Shown here in pieces: positions 1 through 12,500 of a stretch of DNA of 64,000 nt (positions are counted from its first letter, which is position 1; each line of letters begins with the position of its first letter). The notes under the pieces are model-generated. The model did not search any database and was not told where the DNA came from. It saw nothing but the letters and a program-made list of their open reading frames with translations. Made by a program: the position numbers and the translations under genes. The stretch comes from CAYNWT01 sp964450955 (GTDB taxonomy: Bacteria > Planctomycetota > Planctomycetia > Planctomycetales > Planctomycetaceae): positions 1-64,000 of the forward strand of contig CAYVFI010000010.1 in the NCBI GenBank assembly GCA_964450955.1. Direction: 5' to 3'.

Positions 1-590
1 CCGCCGTCGTTAATTAAATCGTCACTATCGGCCCCGCCACCAAACGTCAGGTCAGTCACAGTCCCCATGTTGATGAGCTCGTCATCGTCGGCGCCGCCAC
101 CGAATGTCAGATCAACCACCGTTCCGGTGTTCGTCAGCGAGTCCAGACCATCGTCGCCGTTGAACGACAGCATCTCCACTAGCCCGCCATCGTTGATCAA
201 GTCATCGCTGTCGGCTCCACCACCAAACGTCAGGTCGACAATCGTGCCCATGTTGATGAGCTCGTCGTTGTCTGCTCCACCCCCAAAGGCCAAGTCGGTC
301 ACTGTGCCGGTGTTGACCAGCGAGTCCAAACCATCGTCACCGTTAAACGACAGGGTCTCCACGACCCCACCGTCGTTGATCAAATCATCGCTGTCGGCCC
401 CGCCACCAAACGTCAGGTCAGCAATCGTACCAGTGTTAATCAGTTCGTCATTATCCGCTCCACCACCGAATGTCAGGTCTGCAATGGTTCCCTCGTTGGT
501 CAATGTGTCCAACCCGTCGTCACCGTTGAAGCTAAGATCAGCAATGCCAGTACCTGTGGTCAGGAGGTCGTCGTTGTCCGCACCAGCGAA
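1..590 (-). repeat. 183-bp higher-order tandem repeat in the tail of the giant gene
   Basis: The codons encode 20- to 21-residue units with the core GGADNDELINTGT or GDDGLDSLTNTGT. Three different units make a 61-residue (183-bp) super-unit: TCGGCYCC anchors recur at 28, 211 and 394, exactly 183 bp apart. The array continues past the left edge. The Asp-rich GGADxDxLxN core resembles RTX calcium-binding repeats, but the spacing is about 20 residues rather than nine. Calcium binding is therefore inference. Confidence 0.85.
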
Positions 591-3500
591 AATCTGAACC
601 CCTGTGGTTCCACCATTCACGAACAATTTGTCATTACCACTGCCGGCCATCACGGTACTATCTGTCGCCGCAGTCAACCCGTCGTCAAACCCGCTGCCAA
701 CCAGTTCTCCAAACGAACCCTGAGCAGCAACCAGGTGCTGCCCGGCCTCATTCCCGTCGGGGTAGACATCCTGAGCCGGCTGTAGCGACCCATCGTCAAC
801 AGCAGACAGGTCAAAGGTGACTCCAGCGCCATCGATTTCATTAGCCAAGCTGAAATCCAGCGAGTTTTCCCGGTCACCGCCGCTGCGAGAATCGTCGAAC
901 ACAGTATGCGTACTATTCGGAACCACAAAGTAGCGGTCGTCCCCCAGGACGTTGGGATTAATATTTCCGCTTGCCCCACCCGGGAACGTATTGGCGTTGT
1001 CATCGCCACCACGCAGGAAGTAGATATCGTCTCCGGTTCCGCCAAACAGTGTGTCATCCTCAAGACCACCGTCCAGAATAACATTACCCACACTAACCGC
1101 TGTGGCGTCGATCAAGTCCCGACCATCAAGAGAAAGAACCGTCAGATTGGGCACGCCGGAAACAAAGTTCCCATCGTCGATTGTCAGGGAATCCGGCCCC
1201 TGCGTTCCAATAACAAACGCCGATTGATAAGTACCAACCCCTCCGTCATCGTCGTTGACCCATAAACTAACAACCCACGTCGAACTATCACCCGCAGGTA
1301 TGTTCAGTTCAAACGTCGTGCCACCATCGATGCCCACAACAGGGACAACATCACCATCACGCCACGCGGCCCACTGATAGGTCAACGAATCGTCAACTCC
1401 AAAGTCACTTGCCTGGCCCTCCAGCAAGATCTTCGTTGGATCATTGTTCGATGCGGCTGGAAGAAACGAAGCAACCGGCTCGGCGTTAGCGACCACCGGA
1501 GCCAGACTAGCGGTGGCAATCGCGCCGTCGTCATCCGTCACACTCACCACCAGATCAGCAACCTCGCCCGCGGCCAGACCGTTGTCGCGATACGTATATG
1601 TTGCACTAAATGTCCGGTCTTCTGAGTTCACTTCAATAACATCAACCGGAGAACCGTCGCCCCATACGACAGAGACCTCATGCCGATCCAACAGGCCAGC
1701 ATCATCGTACTGACCCGTCAGAGTGACTGTATCACCTTCAACAAACGGACCTTGCGAGTCCAGTTCCAACATCACAATCGAAGGCGCCACATTGGCCACA
1801 CTTGCTGCCTGAGTCCCCGTACCAAACACGAACACATCGTCATAATCCCGAACCGAAACGGTAATCGGGTAGTCTGCGTCACCAGGCAAATTGTTGCGGT
1901 ACTGATGCCTGATCCCCGCAAACGATGTCACGCCTGCAGACAAAGAAAACTCAGTCGGGACCGATCCATCGCCCCAGTCAATGGACACGATGTGTTCGTC
2001 CAACGACCCGCTATCGGCAAAGGTTCCGTCGACAGTTACCTCACCATTTTCATCTGCCGGAGCGCTTACATTGACGGAGACGGAGTTCGGAACCTCGTTT
2101 GCAATCGCGATCGTCTGCGCAAACTCAGCGAACGAAAGAGGCGCATCATCGTCAGCGACCTGGACCGTGATGTCATAGCTTCCGTTATCCAGGTACGTGT
2201 GGTTAAACCCTGAAAACGTTGTCGTACCAGCAGCCAGACTGACCGTATCCTGAGGCGAACCGTCACCCCAATCCACCGTGACCTCAAATGTATCCAGGAC
2301 TCCCGGATCCACGAAGGACCCATCAAGCGTTACCACCTGTCCTTCCACCGCCGCCGAACCAAAGTTAACCTGAACATCCGAAGGAGCCACGTTAAACACT
2401 TCAGCCAACAGCAAGCCATTCGGCAGATCGTCTGTACCACCGTCCTGATCGATCACTCGAACTTGAACTCGGTAGACATCAACAGGTGTTGCCGTATTGT
2501 TCGTGCCGAACAGATCTGTGTCATCTTCATAGCGATGTGACGCGGAGAATGTCCGATCACCGACCTGCGGCACCGGATAGAACTGCGGAGCCGTGCCGTC
2601 GCCCCAGTTGACTTCAATCGTGTGACTATCAGTTAATCCCGAGTCTGCAAAGAACCCGGTCAGCGTCGCCGTCTCACCTTCAAACAACGGCGAAGTCAGC
2701 GAAAACAGATTGTCTGAAAGTACGGGAGCTTCGTTGCTGACAGTCACAACAAAGCTTGTCGTGCCTACAGCCAACGTATTATCGACGATCTCAATTTGCA
2801 CCGTGTACGTCCCGGCGCCCGGGAAGTCGTGTTCAAGATTAAAGTGAAAATCATCGCGGAGCGCCAGCGACTGAACCCCGGACCCATCCCCAAAATCAAC
2901 CGTCGCCGTCCAGGCCAGTGAATCCGGGTCATAGAAATCGCCCAACAACGACAAGGACTCACCACCCTGCAACACTCGATTCGAGAACGGCACAAACCCA
3001 CCGTCGTCATCAAACGTCTCGAAAATCACTGGCTCCAAAGAACTACCCGGCTGCCCCTGCTGCGACTCTTCACCGACCAATAATGAGTTACTGAACTCCG
3101 CCCCGGCCGCGAGCGCCGTCACACGGTCACCGAAACCCAGACCCGCCGGCGCAGGCACCCGAAACCGGAATCTGTTGCCGCTACCGTTACCTACATTTGC
3201 TCCACCAGCGTCCGCGTTCGTGTACGAACCGGAACTCGAATCCTCATCCGCCGCCGCCCCTTCAGTAAACGTGGCAATAAAGGTCTCACCCTCCCCAAAC
3301 CCGGTCAGGTTTGGAGATGCCTGATATAAATCAAACGTCACGCCAGGTACGGCAAACCCCTCAACAACCAGATCTGCACCTTCGATAAACGCGTTAGTCA
3401 GGACCGGGAAATTCTCCGCAAAGGTTCCGGCACCGCTGTTTGGAGTCGGACCAACCGGCGAGTAATCAATTCCAAGTGCATTGGCGTGGAAGTCGTTTTG

Positions 3501-6500
3501 GCCAACACCACTAAAGAGAACTGCGCTCGCCGTGTTGCCAAACAGACCCGTGCTGTTAAACGCAACCACATTTGCCAGCGCCCCGGATCCACCAATGGCT
3601 GTCCCCGAATCAGGTCGCCGGCTAAACACACCAATATTGTTCCCAACACCAATCTGTCCGGTGGCATCCGTTCCGATGAAGTTTCCTGAGATCGCTGCGA
3701 TACCGTCATCAAGATAGATCCCGGTACTGTTGCCAGAGATCACGTTCCCTTCAACAGCATCCCGAGTACCATCTCCGTTTGTACCGATTTGCAGAGATCC
3801 GGTTGGAAGATCAACGAAGATGCCCACACCGTTGCCAAGGGCCTTTGTCCCCGTCACGTCAGTACCGACGTAGTTTCCAGCGACTATCCCGGTAGACCTC
3901 ATAAGAAGGCCCGTGCCGAAGTTTCCTGAAATGACGTTCCGTTCCAGTTCATCTGAGACGCCATCTGAGTTGGTGCCGACCCGCTGGTTCGTTCCCCGAA
4001 CAAACTGAATCCCGCCGCCGTTACTACCAGTCAAGCCATTAGGGACGGCTTGTGTTCCAGTTGAATCCGTACCAACGAAATTGCCGGCAATGACAACATT
4101 GGAGGTCAGCGAGAGTGCTGGATTCGAGCTCGTAATGTTGATGCCCGCGACTCCGTTCCCGGAGATCACGTTCCCTTCATTCGCCTCTCCTGCCGAACCA
4201 TCTCCATCAACACCGATCACTCCGCCGTTGGCACTAAAGGCCAGGATTCCCGTGGCGTTCCCGATTGCGTTCTGGCCAGTAATCGCGTCAATACCGATCC
4301 AGTTTCCTTTGATCGCTGGAATCGTAGAGAAGAACTCCAACCCGCTATGGACATTTCCAGAGATAACATTCCGTTCCGCCACGTCATTCACACCGTCGCC
4401 GTCGGTACCGATCAACGAACCAGCGCCAGCACCTGACCAGTCGATTCCGTCATCCCCGTTCGGAATTGCGGCAGTCCCGGACGTAGAAAGTCCAATCCAG
4501 TTACCCTGAATCGTAACGTCGCCAGCTGAACCCTGAACCTGCACTCCGTCACCGGCATTCCCCGAGATTAGATTCCGTTCGCTTGGGTCAGAACCTCCCA
4601 CTCGTGTCGCAGTAGCCCCATTTGCCACACGAACGCCAACCGAATTCGGCACACTGCCGTCTCCTGACTCATTCACGCCAATCAGGTTTCCGGAAACAAC
4701 GGTGTTTGAAGTACCTGCGCCAAGAACCACCACACCTTCGTTCGTGTTTCCCGAAATCAGATTACGTGAGCCAGAATTAATACCTCCGACCAGGGTATTT
4801 GTTGAGTTCAGAACAAAGACGCCACCGAAGTTGGCAATCCCGAACAGCCCGGCACCATCGGTTCCGATGTAGTTGCCAGCAATCGTAGTGCTGTCGGCAC
4901 CCTCAAGAACCACTCCAAAGTCCAGGTTGCCTGAGATGATATTTCGTTCAAGCGCGTCGGACACACCGTCAGAGTTGCTCCCAACTCGATTGTTGTCAGA
5001 GCCAGTGATTACGATGCCGCCGAATCTCTCATTCGCCCTTTGCACGGATGCTGTAATATCGAGCCCAATTATATTGCCCGCAACGACGTGATCGTCTGAG
5101 CCATCATCAACCAGCCTGATCCCAATATTGCCGTTGCTCGATACCACGTTTCCTTCCGTGCTATCGTCTACCCCGTCGCCATCGGTACCGATTATCGAGC
5201 TATTGGCTCCGCCCGCGGCCACAATACCAACATCCAGATTCCCCAGTGGGTTCAGCCCACTCGCATCCAGCCCAACAATATTGCCTTGGATAAAGTTCCC
5301 TGTGGTACTCGCTCCCCCAAGCGAAATTCCAGCCCCGAGGTTGGCGGATATCGTATTGCCAGCCGCCGCCGTCCCAATGAAATTGTTGAAAGCTCCACCA
5401 GTAGCCACAACACCGACCGCATTCCCCAGCGCAGTGGAACCATCAGACCCTACTCCAATGTAGTTTCCTTCCAACGTGTTGAAGCTTGAAGCACCACCAC
5501 TTAGAAACACGCCAAAGCCGTCATTTCCCGAAATAACATTGCGAAACTCCGGCGTGGCGCCGCCGATCTGATTGCCGCTTCCAGCCACCCGCACACCATC
5601 TCGGCCGTTCCCCAGGTCAACAAGCCCAGTTGCATCGGCACCGATGTAGTTCCCAGCGATTACGGTCCCATCCGCGAAAATCTCCAACCCATCACCAACG
5701 TTGCCCGAAATCACATTGCGTTCAGCGGCATCCGCTACTCCATCACCGTCGGTTCCGATCAGAACGCCAGCAGGCGCAACCTGATCAACAAGAATCCCGC
5801 TACCGTTGGGAATGGCTACCGTCCCCGATTCGTCGGTGCCAATGTAATTTCCCGCGATGGTTACAGCCGCCCGAACTCTCAGGCCAGTGCCGAATCCGGA
5901 AATCACGTTCCGCTCCAGCGTGTCGCTCACGGTGTCGCCATTGGTGCCAATGACGGTGCCGGCTCCCGTTGGCGTGTCCAGTCTAATACCAGTCGACGCG
6001 TTACCAAGTTGTGCCGTACCGTTCGCGTTGAGGCCAATCAGGTTTCCAGCGATTGTCGTATCATCCGACGCTATCTGGATCGCATTTCCGCCCCCGGCGA
6101 CGATCACATTGCCTTCCCGTTCGTCCCCGATTCCGTCACCGTCCACGCCAATGACGAGACCGACTCCATTACTGTCGGTAATAATACCGGACGCAGTTGA
6201 CAGCAAGGCTAGCCCATCGCTACTGGTCCCGATGTAGTTGCCCTGAATTCGGCTTCCCGTATCAGCACCACCCACAAATATCTCGGCCGCATTGCCGCTT
6301 ATGACGTTTCCCTCGCCAACTGCATTGCCGCCCACCACACTTGCGCCTCCTTGTAACAACACACCAAAACCTGTGTTGCCCCTATTCAGCGACCCCGAGA
6401 TATCAGTTCCGATGTAGTTCCCGGCGACGTGGACTCCTCCCACGGCGACTTCAACACCATGACCATTCCCCGAAATCACATTCCGCTGAGAGTCATCGGA

Positions 6501-9500
6501 GCCGCCAACGACGGACCCTGTAGCATTTCGTCCGAGGGATACGCCGGCTATGGTTTGCCCGAGAACCGTGTTGCCGTCTGCGCCGAGGCCAATAATGTTG
6601 CCCGCGATGACCTGACTAGCGCCGAGGACCACGAAGCCACTGCTGCCATTCCCGGAAACTACGTTACCTTCAGTGGCGTCTCCCAGTCCGTCGAAATCAG
6701 TCCCAAAAATATTAGCGCCGGCGTCCTCCGTGATGAGGATTCCCGTACCGGTATTCGGAACGGCCAAAAGTCCGGTCGTGTCCGTTCCAATGTAATTCCC
6801 GGACACCCTGTTCCCGGCCGCCCCCGTTTCGAAGCCCAAGCCGCTCTCATGGCCTGAGATGACGTTCCGCTCGACGACCGTGCTTCCGCCAATCAGGTTG
6901 CCACTGCTTTTAATATCAACACCAACCCCGACACCAGAGTCGTAGGCAACGGCTCCGGTAACGTCTATGCCGATCCAGTTGCCAGCCACCGTGTGCCCGC
7001 CGTTGCCGTCTAAACTGATCGCCTCTGTATCCCCGTTGATCAGGTTTCGCTCGACAACATCAGACACGCCATCCGCATCGGTACCCACGCGCGTACCCGC
7101 GTCATTCAGAACAATACCACGCCCGGCGGCAAAGTTTTCAGTCCCATCAATGTCGGTTCCGATGTAGTTGTTCGCGATGACATTCTGACTGGCGGCAGCA
7201 GAATCGGACGTGACCAGGATGCTGGCACTGTCGCCGCCAGCGAAGAAGTTGCGTTCGGCTACTTCAGCATCCCCATCACCATTCGTCCCAATTACTGTCT
7301 GCGTCGCCCGGTTGAGAACAATCCCTGTACTAGTATTTGCCAAGAGCTGTTGACCAGTTGGATCCAGCCCAATGAAGTTTCCTGACACCTGAGTCAACGC
7401 GCTGTCGACCACTGTCAATCCTAACCTGTTCCCGGATATAACGTTCGCGACACTCAAGTCCATGTAGTCGCCACCAATGACATTCGAATCCGAGTCCTGT
7501 ATCCAGATTCCCCGGTTATTGGCAGACGCATTCGTACCATCTGTCCCGATGTAGTTGCCCTGAATAACGTTCCCGCCATTCGTGGTAATCGTGATTCCGT
7601 TTCCGCTGTCAAATCCGTAAATCATTAACCCCTTGACGACTGAATCGCCACCAGTAATGACAAGCCCATCGGTCAAGGCATTGGCACCCCGATCGATTGC
7701 CACCAAAGGACTGTTGGTGTAGCCAGGCTGCGACGAAGCATCCAACTGAACGGGATCAGTGATTGTCGGAAGATCACTCGCAGGGTTGATGACGTGGACA
7801 CCAGCGCCCGGAATATTGAAAACGATGTTGTCCCGGCCAGGATTCGCATTGGCATCCATTATCGCCTGCCGAAGAGAACCTGCTCCACTGTCATTCGTAT
7901 TCACCACGACATAAGAAATGCCAGCGTCGGTCAGCACCACATCGTTACCGTCGCCACCGACGTAGCTGATGGTTGCAGCCCGCCCAAGTCCCATGAAATT
8001 CCCCACGAGTGACCCTTCGGGCAGACCCGCGAAGGTCCCGCTCACCGCGTCACTACCATCATTGTTGATGATTGTGAACTCATCACCGGAGGTGGGCACG
8101 AACGTCAGGAACTGCTGCGTGTCCAACGTAACGTTGTCCCCAATCGTCACCGTGCCTGTCACGTTTAGCTGATCATGATCGTTGTTCGTGTTCCCCGCAG
8201 TTGTGCCACCAATTTCAACTTCGAACGTTGCACCGTCTGCAAACGTAAAGTCGCCCGTGTTCAGAATGCCTGGACTGTTTCCGGGAGCGACCGTTGCGCC
8301 GGATTCTGCCACGACGGGTCCATCAATCGTGCCGCTGCCGCCGAGTGTTCCTGTGGAACTGACAACAACACCTTCGCTGGCACTCAGGAAGCCGTTGATA
8401 TAGCTGATCGCCGTTCCACCAATTTCCAACGCTGATGTCTGACCGGGCACCACTGTCACGCCGTCGGCAGCTGTGCCGATGAGGTTATCCAGCACAACGG
8501 CGTCGGAGTCGGTGGTAAAGGAAATGCCGGCTCCCGTGTTGGCTGCAATTACGTTGCGTTCGGCGGCGATGTCACCACCGATTGTCTGGCCTCCAATTCC
8601 ACTATCGAAAAAGACACCGCTGCCACCGTTTCCGGCAGGAGTCACGCCATCCGGCAGCAGGCCGATGTAGTTACCCGCCACGATGACTTCGGTATTGGTG
8701 GATGGGTCAATGAAAACTCCGTGTGAGGTATTGCCTGAGATAATGTTGCGTTCCAGGCTGTCGCTGACACCGTCGCCATCGGTTCCGATGATCGAACGTC
8801 GACGGGCCGTCACTCCGACGTTATTGGGCACCGCAATCGTACCGGTGGCGTCCAGCCCGATGATGTTGCCGGAGATCCGCGGAACAGTCGTGAAGAAATG
8901 ACTGCTGGTGTCCACACCGGTTCCATTCCCGGAGATCACGTTGCCTTCCGCAGCGTCGTCGATTCCATCGCCATCCGTTCCGACAAATCCGAATGCCGTC
9001 TGGAGAAGGTCCACGCCATCACTGTCGACTCCTACGTCAGTCACTCCATCAGGACCGACACCGATGTAGTTCCCCTGAATCCTGAAGTCGCGCGCAGTGA
9101 CCTGAATACCGATGTTCAGCCCGCCAATGATGTTGCGTTGCGCCGGACTGGAACCACCGATCTGGTCGCCATCCGAACCCGAAACCAGGATTCCCGTTCC
9201 TTTTGTGACAGCCAACAACGGATCAATCGGTAGCAGTCCGGTCGAATCGACTCCGATGTAGTTGCCCGCAATCGCAGACGGACCAGTGTTGTTGTTGAGG
9301 AAAATGTTCCGTCCCTGGTTGCCCTGGTGGCCGGAAATCACGTTCCGCTCTTCGACATCACTCGTTCCGTTAGCGTCCGTTCCGATACGTAGCCCCGAAC
9401 TACTTTCGGCATAAACGCCGACGGAACTAATTGCACTCTGCAGTGACGTATCGCCGGCCGCATTGATCCCGATGAAGTTGCCGGCGATGACGACGTTGTC

Positions 9501-12500
9501 GCTGTCGTCGATGTTGATTCCTCGAACGGCATGCCCGGCGATGACGTTACCTTCGCCCGCGTCGCCGCTGCCGTCACCGTTTGTCCCGATGATCGTGCCG
9601 TCTGATCCATTGACCAGACTGATGTTGTATTGCCCGTTGGGCACGGTCGCATCACCGGCTGCGTTCGTGCCGATGTAGTTACCGGAGATCCGATTGCCTG
9701 TGCCGGCTCCGTCCAGAGAGATGCCATCGACGTTGTTACCGGAAATCACGTTACGCTCACCCGGCGTCGAGCCACCAATCGTGTTGTTTGATGAGCCCGA
9801 TTCGATGAAAATCCCGTGACTGCCATTCGGGAACGCGGTGTCACCGGCAGCGTTCAGGCCAATCATGTTGCCCTGGATCTCAATACCGGTGGAGTTATTG
9901 TTGAGCGTAATCCCGTGGTTATTGCTCGAAGAAATAACATTTCCGTTGCCAACCGCACTGCCACCAATCGTGACCCCACTACCCGTGCTCACGACGATCC
10001 CCGACGAGTTCGGAAGGGCCGTGTTTCCGGCGGCGTTCAGGCCAATGGTATTCCCGATAATCGTGGAACCAGTGTCGTTGCCAAGGAATATCGCGCCACC
10101 ACCCGCATTGGCGATCACATTGCTATCGATAAGAGCTGCGGTGGATGCGATGGACACGGCATCTCCACCGTTCCCAATGCCTCCGATCGTCGTGTCTTCA
10201 CCGTTAACGTCTGTTCCGATGTAGTTGCCGGAGATGCTGGTGTTGGGTGAACTGAAAATCGCGATTGCCCCGAGCCCATTGCCAGCGATCACGTTGCGAC
10301 CTGCGGTACTCCCGTCGCCAATCGTCGTTCCATTAGAGCCTCCGTCCACCTGAATACCCTGACGCACATTCCCAAGCGCATCCAGGCCATCGGCAGTCGT
10401 CCCGATCAGGTTGCCAAGAATCTGCGTCCCCATCACGCTCGCACCGATGACACGAATTCCTCGCGACGAGTTCCCCGAAATCACATTAGTCTCAGCGGGT
10501 AGCAAACCGCCGATTGTCGCAGAACCGGAAGTCGTCACGCGGACCCCGTTTTCAGCATTCGCAATCGCCGTGGTACCGTCCGTCGCCAGACCGATCAGGT
10601 TGCCTGCCACCGTGGCCTCGATCGTAGTTCCAAGCTCAATACCATCGCCGCTGTTGCCCGATACAACATTTCGCTCGGCCGCATCGTCAACCCCGTCGCC
10701 GTCGGTCCCAATCAGCACTATGCCGCGGGCGGCCAGAATGCCATCTGCCCCGTTTGGAATGGCAGCAGTTCCCGCCGCGTTGAGCCCAATCAGATTGCCC
10801 TGAATCTTCATGCCCGTGGCCGCTGCATCGTTTACATCAATGCCGCGGAACGTATTGCCGGAAATAACATTGCCCTCGGAGCCCGGCCCGCCAATTCGCG
10901 AGCCGATGCCCGCAAGCGTCACACCAACACCATTCGCCAGTGCGGTTGATCCGGCCGCGTCAGTTCCTATGAAGTTCCCAATAACAATGGTCGATCCTGA
11001 ATCGACTTGGATTCCGACGTTCGTATTTCCCGAAATCAGATTGCGCTCAGCGGCCGTTGTGCCGCCAAGTGTGTTGCCAGCTCCGCCGTCGATCAAAAGA
11101 CCACGCAGGTTGGCATCAATCGACGTCCCAGACCGATCCGTGCCGACGTAGTTGCCCGACACGACGTTGTTCGCGGAAGTTCCGCTAACGCGCACACCAA
11201 TACCGTTTCCAGTCGTGCCCGAGACCGTGTTTCGCGCATCCACACTGTCTCCGCCAATTGTGCCGCCGTCCACATTCGCGAAGTACACACCGAAGTTGGT
11301 GCTTAGGTGAATGTGATTGCCCTCGACTGTGAGATTGTTCGTGTTCTGCCCGAGTATTGCCGTGCTGAAGTTCGTAATCTCCAGCCCGCTGATGGTTGTC
11401 CCCGCTGCGGAGATACCGTTCACTTCGAGGCCTGTCGCCGCCGGGGCCATGGTTCCATCAAGAATGATTCCAAGTACCGAGTCGTTGCCTTCCAGCAGGG
11501 TATTCGCAGACGCACCTGGCTGTGTGTAGCCATCAATAGTTACCGTATCAGTGATGGCTGGTAGTGATCCCACGACACCGATGGTGTGAGGCCCAACCCC
11601 GGCAATGTTGAACGCGACGGCGTCGTGCCCCGGAAAACTGTTTGCATCGACGATTGCCTGCTCCAGACTGCCGGGCCCAATCTCATCCGTGTTCGTAACG
11701 ACGTACGTCTGGTTCAGAGGCGTCAAGGTTACATCGTTTCCGTCACCACCAACGTAGCTAATCGTAAACTCGCTACCGTTGTCAGAGACGGTCGCCCCTT
11801 CGGCCAGCCCGGCGAACGTACCACTAACAACGTCAAGTCCATCGTTGTTGATGATCACGTAGTCAACAGCGGCCGTCATCGATGAGTACGGAATCACGTC
11901 CAGCGTCCCTGCCAGCGTGACAGTGCCCGTCACGTTGACCTGGTCGTAGTCAATCCCCGGATTTGCACCACTGCCACCAAACTCGATCTCGAGTGTCGAA
12001 CCAGCCTGCAGATCGAAGTTGCCTGTATTCAGAATCCCCGGACTATTTCCAGGCGCAATTACTCCGCTCGCACTAACTGTGACCGCCGACGAGACGGTAC
12101 CGGACCCGGCAAGCGTTCCCCCGCTGACACTAACGGTCGACGCCAACGAGCCGTTGACAGTCAACAATCCACCACCGACAGCCACGCTATCCGCAGAACT
12201 ATCGCCATCGATCGTCAAGAAGCCCCCGGTGACGCTGAGAGCTTCGAACGAATTCAAGCTGCCAAGATTCGTTATACCAGCATCGTGAACAACCACGGTT
12301 GCGGAACCGGGTTGATCAATAACCACAGAACTCATTGAGTCAGGAACGGCACCCGAACTCCAGTTGCCGGGATCGCTCCATAAAAGGCCATCACCACTGA
12401 AGTTTCCAGCCCCATCCCAATACACGTCAGCCCAGTTGCCTACGACTAACTGGTCGCCGGACGAACCGTATTGGTAAGACAGTTCGGCCGCGCCGCCACC

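Noticed and set aside
1..590. Possible CRISPR array
   Set aside because: The regular repeats are part of an open protein frame, with no unique spacers between identical short repeats.
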